64,000 nt of DNA. Source: Bacillus cabrialesii. GTDB lineage: Bacteria; Bacillota; Bacilli; Bacillales; Bacillaceae. The position numbers and the translations under genes were made by a program. The notes beneath the pieces are model-generated. The model was given only the letters and a program-made list of their open reading frames with translations, searched no databases and had not been told where the DNA came from. The DNA is taken from contig NZ_CP096889.1 in assembly GCF_004124315.2 (NCBI RefSeq), positions 308,001 to 372,000 of the forward strand, read 5' to 3'. Below are positions 25,121-33,304 of the stretch, piece by piece (within the stretch, counting starts at the first letter, position 1; each line of letters opens with the position of its first letter).

Positions 25121-26083
25121 ATGTTTAAAAAATGGAGCGGTTTGTTTGTGATTGCAGCGTGCTTTTTACTAGTTGCAGCATGCGACAACTCATCAACAAA
25201 AGGGTCGGCGGATTCTAAAAGTGATAAACTGCACATTGTCACAACGTTCTACCCGATGTATGAATTTACAAAACAAATTGTAAAAGACAAAGGCGATGTG
25301 GATTTGTTAATCCCTTCTTCCGTCGAACCGCATGATTGGGAACCGACGCCGAAAGACATTGCCAACATTCAGGATGCTGATTTGTTCGTTTATAATAGTG
25401 AATACATGGAGACATGGGTTCCATCAACTGAAAAAAGCATGGGGCAAGGCCATGCCGTTTTCGTCAATGCTAGCAAAGGCATTGATTTAATGGAAGGCTC
25501 TGAAGAAGAGCACGAAGACCACGAGGACCATGAGGAGCATGATCACAGCCATGCAATGGACCCTCACGTATGGCTCAGCCCTGTTCTGGCGCAGAAGGAA
25601 GTTAAAAATATAACAGCGCAAATCGTGAAGCAGGACCCGGATAACAAAGAATACTATGAGAAAAATAGTGCAGAATATATTGCAAAACTGCAGGATCTTG
25701 ATAAACTATATCGTACAACCGTAAAAAAAGCGGCGAAGAAAGAATTCATCACGCAGCATACAGCTTTTGGCTATTTGGCAAAAGAATACGGTTTGAAGCA
25801 GGTTCCGATTGCAGGACTTTCACCTGACCAAGAACCAAGCGCAGCCGACTTGGCAAAGCTGAAAACGTATGCCAAAGAACATAACGTAAAAGTCATTTAC
25901 TTTGAAGAAATTGCATCCTCAAAGGTCGCAGAAACGCTTGCCAGTGAAATCGGCGCGAAGACAGAAGTGCTCGATACACTGGAAGGCTTAAGCAAAGAAG
26001 AACAGGATAAAGGTTTAGGGTATATCGACATTATGAAACAAAACCTCGATGCCCTGAAAGATTCACTATTGGTTAAATCATAA
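25121..26083 (+). CDS. znuA: Zinc-binding lipoprotein of the ZnuABC importer
   Basis: A 320-residue cluster A-I (cluster 9) solute-binding lipoprotein, also called ycdH or adcA. Lipobox VAAC puts the lipidated Cys near residue 23. Metal ligands are expected at His in SSVEPHDWEPTP, DPHVWLSP and ITQHTAFGYLAKEYG. Between them is an acidic His-rich loop of about 20 residues (EEEHEDHEDHEEHDHSH), typical of zinc-specific members. I chose ATG 25121 after AGAGGGG; the long upstream reading frame passes through the Zur box and has no ribosome binding site. A strong hairpin follows before znuC. Confidence 0.96.
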   Translation: MFKKWSGLFVIAACFLLVAACDNSSTKGSADSKSDKLHIVTTFYPMYEFTKQIVKDKGDVDLLIPSSVEPHDWEPTPKDIANIQDADLFVYNSEYMETWVPSTEKSMGQGHAVFVNASKGIDLMEGSEEEHEDHEDHEEHDHSHAMDPHVWLSPVLAQKEVKNITAQIVKQDPDNKEYYEKNSAEYIAKLQDLDKLYRTTVKKAAKKEFITQHTAFGYLAKEYGLKQVPIAGLSPDQEPSAADLAKLKTYAKEHNVKVIYFEEIASSKVAETLASEIGAKTEVLDTLEGLSKEEQDKGLGYIDIMKQNLDALKDSLLVKS

Positions 26084-26084
26084 G

Positions 26085-26118
26085 ATAGTGTGCGCCGGAG
26101 GGTGCACACTATTTCTTT
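26085..26118 (+). other. Intercistronic hairpin between znuA and znuC
   Basis: ATAGTGTGCGCC pairs with GGTGCACACTAT (12 bp including one G-U) around the tetraloop GGAG, followed by TTTCTTTG. It starts two bases after the znuA stop. It may be a leaky terminator or an mRNA-end stabiliser that gives more binding protein than transporter. Confidence 0.75.
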
Positions 26119-26137
26119 GTGAGAAAGGAAGATTGAC

Positions 26138-26833
26138 ATGAATCTCGTCTCATTGAAAGATATCGTATTCGGCTATTCCCACACACCTGTTTTGGATAAA
26201 GTATCACTTGATATTGAAAGCGGTGAGTTTGTCGGCATCACGGGACCGAACGGCGCCGCTAAATCGACGCTCATGAAGGTAATGCTGGGCATGCTGAAAC
26301 CATGGGAAGGCACGGTAACGATCAGTAAAAGGAATACAGAAGGAAAACGCCTGACGATAGGGTACGTCCCGCAGCAAATTTCTTCATTTAATGCCGGCTT
26401 TCCGAGCACGGTGCTGGAGCTTGTCCAGTCAGGCCGCTACACAAAAGGGAAATGGTTTAAACGGTTAAATGAAGAAGATCATATCGAAGTAGAAAAAGCA
26501 CTGAAAATGGTGGAAATGTGGGAGCTCCGCCACCGGAAAATCGGCGACTTATCAGGCGGACAGAAGCAGAAAATCTGTATCGCCAGAATGCTTGCCAGCA
26601 ATCCGGATCTCTTAATGCTGGACGAACCGACAACAGCCGTTGACTATGACAGCAGAAAAGGATTCTACGAATTTATGCACCACCTCGTGAAAAATCACAA
26701 TCGCACAGTTGTGATGGTCACTCACGAACAAAATGAAGTACAGCAATTTTTAGATAAAGTGATTCGACTGGAGAGAGGAGAAAAAGGCGGATGGAAATGT
26801 TTGACTTGGAATTCATGCGACGAGCTTTTCTAG
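26138..26833 (+). CDS. znuC: Zinc ABC transporter ATPase
   Basis: A 231-residue ABC ATPase (ycdI/adcC). The signature LSGGQKQK is at about 147, Walker B LLMLDEPTTAVD near 165, and the H-loop VTHEQNEV near 200. Walker A reads GPNGAAKST, with Ala where the consensus GxxGxGKS/T has Gly just before the Lys; see findings. It powers ZnuB. ATG 26138 follows AAAGGAAG. The last 43 bases overlap znuB in another frame. Confidence 0.95.
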   Translation: MNLVSLKDIVFGYSHTPVLDKVSLDIESGEFVGITGPNGAAKSTLMKVMLGMLKPWEGTVTISKRNTEGKRLTIGYVPQQISSFNAGFPSTVLELVQSGRYTKGKWFKRLNEEDHIEVEKALKMVEMWELRHRKIGDLSGGQKQKICIARMLASNPDLLMLDEPTTAVDYDSRKGFYEFMHHLVKNHNRTVVMVTHEQNEVQQFLDKVIRLERGEKGGWKCLTWNSCDELF

Positions 26834-27633
26834 CAGGCGGCATGATCGCCATCATGGCCCCGATTTTAGGGGTGTATCTCGTTCTCAGAAGACAGGCCTT
26901 AATGGCTGACACACTTTCACATATTTCATTATCGGGTGTTGCCATCGGCTTTTTTCTCAGCACCAATATTACCGCGGCGAGCATAGTCGTCGTGACCGTC
27001 GGCGCCATCGGGATTGAATACATGCGGCGGGCATATCGGACGTATTCAGAAGTGTCCATCGCCATCTTAATGGCGGCCGGTTTGTCCTTCGCGATGTTTT
27101 TAATCAGCTTTTCAAAAGGCACCGCCAATATGAGCATCGACCAATACCTATTTGGATCGCTTGTAACGGTAAACCAGCAGCAGGTCTATATTATCGGTAT
27201 CATTACACTGCTGATCCTGCTTTACTTTATCGTCCTGAAAAGACCGCTCTACCTGCTGACGTTTGATGAAGCAACAGCAAAAACATCGGGAATTAATACA
27301 AACTTCCTGTCAATGTCATTCAGTATCGTCACAGGCCTTGCGATCTCAGTTATTATTCCAATCATCGGGGTTCTGCTTGTATCAGCCCTGCTCGTATTGC
27401 CGGCCGCATTCGCCATCAGAATTGCAAAAGGCTTTAACATGGTATTTATGACAGCCATACTCATTTCATTATTCAGCGTATTTATGGGACTGACATCATC
27501 CTATCAGCTCGGAACGCCCCCAGGGCCGTCTATTACCCTGCTTTTGATCGTTCTGCTTTTGATCGGATTTATGGTTCAGGGAGTTTGGACGTTTATCAAA
27601 AAAGAAACCCAGCGTAAAAAAGCGCGACAGTAG
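26791..27633 (+). CDS. znuB: Zinc ABC transporter permease
   Basis: A 280-residue membrane subunit of the ABC-3 family (yceA/adcB) with about eight hydrophobic segments. Family motifs include ADTLSHISLSGVAIG near the N-terminus and LLVSALLVLPAA near residue 195. It starts inside the 3' end of znuC, with GAGGAG upstream at loose spacing, so translation is probably coupled. It ends shortly before a bidirectional terminator. Confidence 0.95.
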   Translation: MEMFDLEFMRRAFLAGGMIAIMAPILGVYLVLRRQALMADTLSHISLSGVAIGFFLSTNITAASIVVVTVGAIGIEYMRRAYRTYSEVSIAILMAAGLSFAMFLISFSKGTANMSIDQYLFGSLVTVNQQQVYIIGIITLLILLYFIVLKRPLYLLTFDEATAKTSGINTNFLSMSFSIVTGLAISVIIPIIGVLLVSALLVLPAAFAIRIAKGFNMVFMTAILISLFSVFMGLTSSYQLGTPPGPSITLLLIVLLLIGFMVQGVWTFIKKETQRKKARQ

Positions 27634-27637
27634 CTTG

Positions 27638-27672
27638 AAAAGCAGTTTTCCACATGGAAAACTGCTTTTTTT
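27638..27672. terminator. Bidirectional terminator between znuB and yceB
   Basis: AAAAGCAGTTTTCC/GGAAAACTGCTTTT is a 14-bp stem with loop ACAT, followed by T. It overlaps the yceB stop. Confidence 0.88.
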
Positions 27673-28666
27673 ATAGAAACAACCCGGCAAGCCGCTCATA
27701 GGATTCTTTTTTCGCTTCAAAATCAAACACATTGCACAGAACCATCATTTCATTTGTTTCATAGCGGTTTTTGAGTTCTGAAAGCTGCTGTTTGACAGTG
27801 TTTGGAGAACCGATCACCATCCGCTTTCTGTTTTCTTCTATCAGTTTTTTATCAGACGCTGTGTAGGGATGCGCTTTTGCTTCCTCGATGCTTGGCACGC
27901 GGCTGTCCAAGCCCTTTCCGACGCGAAGAAGCCATAAATCCTGGCTTAATGCGAGTTCTTCTGCCTCTTCATCAGTTTTTGCGCAAATAACAAAAATCGT
28001 AAACAAGGCGGACGGAGATGAAAAATGGAGCGAAGGCCGAAAGCTTTCGCGGTAAACGCGAAACGCATTTTCTCCTCGTTCGGGGTTAATGAAATGCCCA
28101 AACACATATCCAACCCCCTGGTGCGCCGCGCGTCTTGCGCTGTTTTCACCAAGACCGAGCACCCATAGCTCGGGTGCAGTGTCAATAAGGGGCGCCGCTT
28201 TGATTCCGGCATACGGATGCCCGGCAGGAAGGGAATCTGTAAGAAAATAAGAGACATCCTGCAGCTGTCTGTTAAATTCGGTTAAGCTTTTTTTCACCCC
28301 GTCCGTTAATGCAAGACGGGTTTTTGCCGTGCCGCCCGGGGAACGCCCGACGCCAAGGTCAATCCGATTCGGATACAGTGCCTCAAGCTGGCGGAAGGTT
28401 TCGGCCACTTTATACGGGCTGTACTGGGGCAGCAGCACTCCGCCTGATCCGACACGAATCGTGCTTGTGTGTGCTGCGATGCGTGCGATCAAGATTTCAG
28501 GCGCTGTGCTTGCCAGTCCTCTCGTGCTGTGATGTTCGGCAAACCAATAACGCTTATAGCCCCACTGTTCGCTTAATTGGGCAAGCTCGAGCGAATGCTG
28601 AAGAGTTGCCACAGGGCTTTCTCCTTTAGAAACAGGTGCCTGATCAAGTATGCTTAAATGAATCAA
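27671..28666 (-). CDS. yceB: Luciferase-like flavin monooxygenase
   Basis: A 331-residue TIM-barrel protein of the bacterial luciferase-like (LLM) group that uses FMNH2/F420-type cofactors. Recognisable parts are RYWFAEHHSTRGLAS near residue 40, IRVGSGGVLLPQYSPYKVAE near 75, and IDLGVGRSPGG near 105. The substrate is unknown. The start is TTG at 28666 (MIHLSILDQAP), nine bases after AAAGGA; the longer reading to 28717 adds a non-conserved extension. It is divergent from the yceC operon. Confidence 0.88.
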   Translation of the reverse strand: MIHLSILDQAPVSKGESPVATLQHSLELAQLSEQWGYKRYWFAEHHSTRGLASTAPEILIARIAAHTSTIRVGSGGVLLPQYSPYKVAETFRQLEALYPNRIDLGVGRSPGGTAKTRLALTDGVKKSLTEFNRQLQDVSYFLTDSLPAGHPYAGIKAAPLIDTAPELWVLGLGENSARRAAHQGVGYVFGHFINPERGENAFRVYRESFRPSLHFSSPSALFTIFVICAKTDEEAEELALSQDLWLLRVGKGLDSRVPSIEEAKAHPYTASDKKLIEENRKRMVIGSPNTVKQQLSELKNRYETNEMMVLCNVFDFEAKKESYERLAGLFL

Positions 28667-28825
28667 AAGGCCGCTTCCTTTCTGTCTGTTTTTAGAATGT
28701 GACACAAGAATAGGCAAAATGACTCGCTCACGTCAAATGGTTTGTTTAAGATGCGTATTTCATAGGATTTGCAAAACATATATCAAATATGGAAGTTTTT
28801 TTTCGAGGATTTTCGTCAATTATTC

Positions 28826-28862
28826 TTAACTTTTACGAAACTTTGATATAATAACAAACGTA
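28826..28862 (+). promoter_or_regulatory. SigW/ECF-type promoter (and SigA-like -10) of the yceC operon
   Basis: CGAAAC (28836-28841), a 17-bp spacer and CGTA (28859-28862) fit the SigW/SigM consensus TGAAAC-N16/17-CGTA. Within the spacer lies TATAAT (28847-28852), which could serve SigA with a weak upstream -35. The operon is reported to answer to SigB, SigW and SigM. A SigB candidate (GTTTAA at 28744) has only a poor -10 and is uncertain. Confidence 0.75.
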
Positions 28863-28949
28863 TATATTAATAATTTACGGCTTATTTTCCTTGTGGGCGT
28901 AAAAATAAATGTGACTATATTCACATTTCGATGAGTAGGAGTGAATCGT

Positions 28950-29549
28950 GTGGCAATTTCTTTAGAAAAAGGTCAGCGAATTGATTTAACAAAAGGAAAA
29001 GCCGGTCTGTCAAAATTGATGGTCGGTCTCGGCTGGGACCCGGTGTCTTCAGGCGGAGGGTTCTTCAGCAAACTGCTTGGCGGAGGCGGTCCGAATATCG
29101 ACTGTGACGCTTCAGTGCTGATGCTGGAAAACGGAAAATTCACCGAAAAGAAAAATGTCATTTATTTCGGAAACCTGAAAAGCCGCTGCGGCAGTGTAAA
29201 GCACACAGGCGACAACCTGACAGGCGACGGCGAAGGCGATGACGAGCAAATTATGATAGATTTGGAAAAAGTGCCTGCAAACATTGATAAGCTTGTATTT
29301 GTTGTAAATATTTATGATTGTGTCAGAAGAAAACAAGATTTTGGCATGATCCAAAATGCGTTTATCCGTGTGGTTGATCAATCTAATCATGAAGAAATGC
29401 TCAAATACAATTTGAGAGAAAACTATTCCGGCAGAACAAGCCTGATTACGGCAGAAATCTACCGCAGCGGCAGTGAGTGGAAGTTTGCGGCGATCGGTGA
29501 AGGCACAAATGATACGAGATTAGAGGATATTATCAGCCGATACGCGTAA
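28950..29549 (+). CDS. yceC: TerD-family stress protein, first of three paralogues
   Basis: A 199-residue TerD-domain protein (MAISLEKGQRIDLTKG at the start; VKHTGDNLTGDGEGDDEQI and FGMIQNAFIRV further on). TerD domains bind calcium and occur in operons for tellurite, bacteriocin, phage and membrane stress. Compared with YceD and YceE it has an inserted Gly-rich loop (SGGGFFSKLLGGGG), and the metal-site segment reads NIDCDAS instead of DFDLDSS, so binding may differ. GTG 28950, eight bases after GGAG, aligns with the paralogues. It is the first gene of the operon. Confidence 0.92.
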   Translation: MAISLEKGQRIDLTKGKAGLSKLMVGLGWDPVSSGGGFFSKLLGGGGPNIDCDASVLMLENGKFTEKKNVIYFGNLKSRCGSVKHTGDNLTGDGEGDDEQIMIDLEKVPANIDKLVFVVNIYDCVRRKQDFGMIQNAFIRVVDQSNHEEMLKYNLRENYSGRTSLITAEIYRSGSEWKFAAIGEGTNDTRLEDIISRYA

Positions 29550-29573
29550 AAGAAAAAAAGGAGTGGATGAAAC

Positions 29574-30155
29574 ATGGCAATTTCATTGGCAAAAGGACAA
29601 AAAGTAGATTTGACAAAAACAAATCCGGGTCTTTCAAAGGTTGTTGTCGGTTTAGGCTGGGATACGAATAAGTATGACGGCGGGCACGACTTTGACCTCG
29701 ACTCAAGTGTATTTCTGTTAGATGCAGCAGGGAAATGCGCGTCTCCAAACGATTTTATTTTCTACAATCAGCTTGAAGGCGGCAATGGTTCAGTCGTCCA
29801 TTCAGGCGATAACCTGACAGGCTTAGGCGAAGGCGACGATGAGAATGTAAAAGTAAATCTCAGCGCTGTGCCGGCTAACATTGATAAAATCTCATTTGTT
29901 ATCACAATCCACGAAGCGGAAGCGCGCAGCCAAAACTTCGGACAAGTATCCAATGCGTTCGTTCGCATCGTAAATGAAGAAACAAATGAAGAGCTCATCC
30001 GTTACGACCTTGCGGAAGATTTCTCTATTGAAACAGCAATCATTGCAGGGGAGCTTTACAGACATAACGGCGAGTGGAAATTCTCCGCTATCGGCTCAGG
30101 CTACCAAGGCGGCCTTGCCCGCATTGCAACGGACTACGGTTTGCAAGTCGGTTAA
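29574..30155 (+). CDS. yceD: TerD-family calcium-binding stress protein
   Basis: A 193-residue single-domain TerD protein. Typical motifs are GLGWDTNKY, HDFDLDSSVFLL (acidic metal-binding strand), VHSGDNLTGLGEGDDENV and AEARSQNFGQVSNAFVRI. It is cytoplasmic and is known in B. subtilis as a general stress protein. ATG 29574 follows AAAGGAG, 24 bp after yceC. It is about as close to YceE as paralogues that have kept one function. Confidence 0.95.
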   Translation: MAISLAKGQKVDLTKTNPGLSKVVVGLGWDTNKYDGGHDFDLDSSVFLLDAAGKCASPNDFIFYNQLEGGNGSVVHSGDNLTGLGEGDDENVKVNLSAVPANIDKISFVITIHEAEARSQNFGQVSNAFVRIVNEETNEELIRYDLAEDFSIETAIIAGELYRHNGEWKFSAIGSGYQGGLARIATDYGLQVG

Positions 30156-30189
30156 GACAAATACGAAGAGCAGAAAGGAGAGAGGCAGT

Positions 30190-30768
30190 ATGGCCATTCA
30201 ATTATCAAAAGGACAGCGAATCGATTTAACGAAAACAAATCCGGGACTCACAAAAGCGGTGATCGGCTTAGGGTGGGATACTAACAAGTACTCCGGCGGA
30301 GACGATTTTGACCTGGATGCCTCAGCCTTTTTAGTTGATGCGCATGATAACTGCGTGAATGATCTCGATTTCGTCTTCTATAATAACCTTGAACATCCGA
30401 GCGGCGGTGTCATCCATACGGGTGACAACCGCACCGGTGAGGGCGACGGAGATGATGAGCAGATTATCGTTGATTTTTCAAAGATCCCTGCTCACATTGA
30501 GAAAATCGGCATCACAGTGACCATTCACGACGCAGAAGCTCGCAGCCAAAACTTTGGACAAGTTTCCAATGCGTTTGTGCGCGTTGTGGATGAAGAAACG
30601 CAGAATGAGCTTCTTCGCTTCGATTTGGGGGAAGACTTTTCCATTGAAACAGCTGTTGTCGTTTGTGAGCTTTACAGACACGGCGGCGAGTGGAAGTTCA
30701 ATGCGATCGGCAGCGGTTTTTCCGGCGGGCTGGCTGCATTGTGCCGGAACTACGGTTTGCAAGTGTAA
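30190..30768 (+). CDS. yceE: TerD-family calcium-binding stress protein
   Basis: A 192-residue TerD protein, very similar to YceD: GLGWDTNKYSGGDDFDLDAS, HTGDNRTGEGDGDDEQI and EARSQNFGQVSNAFVRVV. A longer frame from 29974 overlaps yceD and is not real; ATG 30190 after AAAGGAGAG matches the paralogue starts. It belongs to the yceC-yceH operon and lies 34 bp after yceD. Confidence 0.95.
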   Translation: MAIQLSKGQRIDLTKTNPGLTKAVIGLGWDTNKYSGGDDFDLDASAFLVDAHDNCVNDLDFVFYNNLEHPSGGVIHTGDNRTGEGDGDDEQIIVDFSKIPAHIEKIGITVTIHDAEARSQNFGQVSNAFVRVVDEETQNELLRFDLGEDFSIETAVVVCELYRHGGEWKFNAIGSGFSGGLAALCRNYGLQV

Positions 30769-30819
30769 GCGAGTGACAAATAGAGAAGTCACCGTTTTAA
30801 ATTAATAGGAGGAAAAAAC

Positions 30820-31593
30820 TTGGACTTTTTACATCATATCATGTCTACGTATGCTTCATTTTTCGATTGGAAAATGTGGGGAGAGGTATTGTCTGATCCT
30901 GTTTCCTGGGGTCTGATCGGTTCCCTTGTTGTTCTGGAAGGCCTTTTATCGGCCGATAACGCGCTTGTTCTTGCGGTCATGGTCAAACACCTGCCGGAAA
31001 AACAGCGGAAAAAAGCGTTAACGTATGGTTTGTTTGGAGCTTATATTTTCAGGTTTATTTTCATCGGGCTCGGTATGCTCCTCATTAAATTCTGGTGGAT
31101 CAAGGTGCTTGGCGCGCTTTATCTGGCTTGGCTCGTCATTAAGCATTTCTGGATCGGCGAAAAAGAAGAGGAAGCGGACGGCATCAAGAAAAATTCTTGG
31201 ATGGTCCGCACGTTCGGGATCTTCTGGGCGACTGTTATTTCAGTTGAATTGATGGACCTTGCCTTCTCTGTGGACAGCATCCTGGCCGCTTTTGCGGTGT
31301 CAGAAAAAGTATGGGTGCTTCTGATCGGCGGTATGCTTGGTATTTTAATGATGCGTACAGTGGCAAAAGTATTCCTTGTCCTGATCGATAAAATTCCTGA
31401 GCTGGAAAACACAGCATTCGTGTTAATCGGAATTATCGCGCTGAAAATGGCGGCGAGCGCTTTCCATTACGAAATGCCGCACTCTGTATTCTTCATTATC
31501 ATTATCGCAGCATTTGCGGTAACATTGATCATTCACTACATCAACAAACAAAAGCAGGTGCGCGAACAAACAGCCGCTTCAAAAGAAGAATAA
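30820..31593 (+). CDS. yceF: TerC-family membrane protein
   Basis: A 257-residue integral membrane protein of the TerC family with about seven hydrophobic segments. The intramembrane acidic motifs EGLLSADNALVLA and ELMDLAFSVDSI are the family hallmark and resemble metal-ion exchanger sites. TerC proteins are connected with manganese/calcium efflux and metalation of exported proteins. The start is TTG 30820, seven bases after AGGAGG. A terminator-like hairpin follows before yceG. Confidence 0.93.
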   Translation: MDFLHHIMSTYASFFDWKMWGEVLSDPVSWGLIGSLVVLEGLLSADNALVLAVMVKHLPEKQRKKALTYGLFGAYIFRFIFIGLGMLLIKFWWIKVLGALYLAWLVIKHFWIGEKEEEADGIKKNSWMVRTFGIFWATVISVELMDLAFSVDSILAAFAVSEKVWVLLIGGMLGILMMRTVAKVFLVLIDKIPELENTAFVLIGIIALKMAASAFHYEMPHSVFFIIIIAAFAVTLIIHYINKQKQVREQTAASKEE

Positions 31594-31601
31594 AACAAAA
31601 C

Positions 31602-31632
31602 AAGGAGGGAGGTTCATGTCCTTCCTTTTTTG
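31602..31632 (+). terminator. Terminator-like hairpin between yceF and yceG
   Basis: AAGGAGGGAGG pairs with CCTTCCTTTTT (11 bp with three G-U pairs) around TTCATGT, and the right arm is itself T-rich. It lies within the ter operon, ten bases after the yceF stop. Confidence 0.55.
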
Positions 31633-31675
31633 TTACAGAAATATCGTCCCATGACAAACCGGAAAGGAGGATATG

Positions 31676-33289
31676 ATGAGACAAGAAGAACTAACCATCC
31701 ATAAAGCACTTCCGGCGGATGGGGATTGGAAAAGCCTGCTGTTTCAGCCATTCGCCGATCGGGATCACTATGAAACAGAACAAGGCCTTTCATTTTCTCG
31801 TCTTGCCGGACAGATATTAGGCACGCCTATTGATGAGACAGACTACTATAACGAGCTCTATGAGCTGTCTATAAACGATCGCGTTACCATTTTGAGTGAA
31901 ACGCTTGATAAAACAATCGAGCCGGAAACATTTCAAAAGCTCCAGCATATTCATTCGATCAATCAGAAAGAAAAAGGGCTGTCAGTCAGCCGTTTTGTTG
32001 CTTTTCTCGACGGGGAAAAGCTGATTGCGAAGCACTCAAACCCCTTGATGCACCGCCATTTAAGAAAAGCGCTGATGACGCTTTTACATACCTTTGCGGA
32101 CAGTCATGAGAAGGGGCTGAACCATCCTGATTTTCGCAGAGTGCTGCTTGATGTCTCGAAGTTTTCTTTGAATCACCTGAATCCTTGGCTGGAAAAAACC
32201 GATATAGAGCGGGAGATGCCAAAAGTTGTTTGGTATGGAGACGCGACGAAAAGCCAGCTCTATTTTTTATATTATCTCATGTTAGTCGGCTGTGATGTTC
32301 TGCTGTTCCATCCGGCGGGAAACGATCAGCTGGCGCTTGTCGATCCGAAGCAGGAGCTCAGTTTTACGGAAAAGCTTCCGGATGTTTCGGAGCTTCAGCC
32401 GTTTCCGAAAGAAAAACCGGACCGGAAATCAACGGTGGCCTACCGCTCAACAAAGGAAATTGAACATGTGCTCAATCACGAGGAATCCATGCTGTACAAG
32501 CCATGGCAGTTCAGAGATCACACACCTGTGTCTGTTACATTGAAAACGACCTATGATGAACTGTTTTTAATCACAAAAGAGCGCGCCTTTATTCGGCCGA
32601 ATTTCAAAGCCGATAAACATTCCATTGAGATTCCGAATGTATTCGCCAAAATTATGGGTGTGTCAAAAGACAACAAAGAATATTGGAACAGGCTTCATAC
32701 ATTAGCGGATTATCAGGAAACAGAAATGATCAGAAGCTTTCCGTTTACTGAAGAAATAAAGTCGAACTATCAATTTCACTACAGCCACGCGCTTGACCAT
32801 GAAGGGAACATTGATCCGGACAAGCTGATGGCAAGCAATGTGTGGCAGTATAAGCAGCTGCCGGCGGGCGTTCAGACTGCCATTGCCAAAACGATTTCGA
32901 GAATGTGCAGGCACCCGCGGCTTAAGGCATTGCATCAGGAACAGGTCAAGGATGTTCAAATCTATTTGTTTAAACAAACAACAAACCTGCCTGCTAATCT
33001 GCTGAAATTGATTCAAATGTTCGACTATGCGCAAACCGTTCCGAAACTTCTTTTATATCATACGGAAATGAGCGGCGGACTCACGCGTTCGGATGCTGCC
33101 GCCCTGCTGTTTCTGAATGAAATCGGAATCGATATTATCATTTATAACCCGCCCGGACACCAAGATATTGAGCAGTTTATTGAAGAGGATCAGTATGATA
33201 TCCACTGGCTGGACGACATGGTGTTCCAGCAGGACTATAAAGAACCTTCGATTGTGAGAAGGCTGTTCAGAACGATTACCCAAAAATAA
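31676..33289 (+). CDS. yceG: Ter-operon protein YceG
   Basis: A 537-residue soluble protein with no signal peptide or membrane helix. It is a regular neighbour of TerD/TerC/TelA genes in Firmicutes, but its biochemical role is unknown to me. Visible traits are a Rossmann-like strand LYFLYYLMLVGCDVLLFHPAGND in the middle and a similar one near the C-terminus (FLNEIGIDIIIYNPPGHQDIEQF), suggesting two related alpha/beta domains. I prefer the second of two adjacent ATGs (31676), five bases after AAAGGAGG. Confidence 0.85.
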   Translation: MRQEELTIHKALPADGDWKSLLFQPFADRDHYETEQGLSFSRLAGQILGTPIDETDYYNELYELSINDRVTILSETLDKTIEPETFQKLQHIHSINQKEKGLSVSRFVAFLDGEKLIAKHSNPLMHRHLRKALMTLLHTFADSHEKGLNHPDFRRVLLDVSKFSLNHLNPWLEKTDIEREMPKVVWYGDATKSQLYFLYYLMLVGCDVLLFHPAGNDQLALVDPKQELSFTEKLPDVSELQPFPKEKPDRKSTVAYRSTKEIEHVLNHEESMLYKPWQFRDHTPVSVTLKTTYDELFLITKERAFIRPNFKADKHSIEIPNVFAKIMGVSKDNKEYWNRLHTLADYQETEMIRSFPFTEEIKSNYQFHYSHALDHEGNIDPDKLMASNVWQYKQLPAGVQTAIAKTISRMCRHPRLKALHQEQVKDVQIYLFKQTTNLPANLLKLIQMFDYAQTVPKLLLYHTEMSGGLTRSDAAALLFLNEIGIDIIIYNPPGHQDIEQFIEEDQYDIHWLDDMVFQQDYKEPSIVRRLFRTITQK

Positions 33290-33304
33290 GGAGAGAAGAA
33301 AAGC

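Noticed and set aside
28744..28769. SigB promoter for yceC (GTTTAA with AGGATT)
   Set aside because: The -35 is perfect but the -10 agrees at only three of six positions. SigB control is reported for this operon, so the real site may be elsewhere; I do not claim this one.
29974..30189. N-terminal extension of yceE overlapping yceD
   Set aside because: It reads yceD in another frame; the paralogues start at MAI and a good ribosome site precedes 30190.
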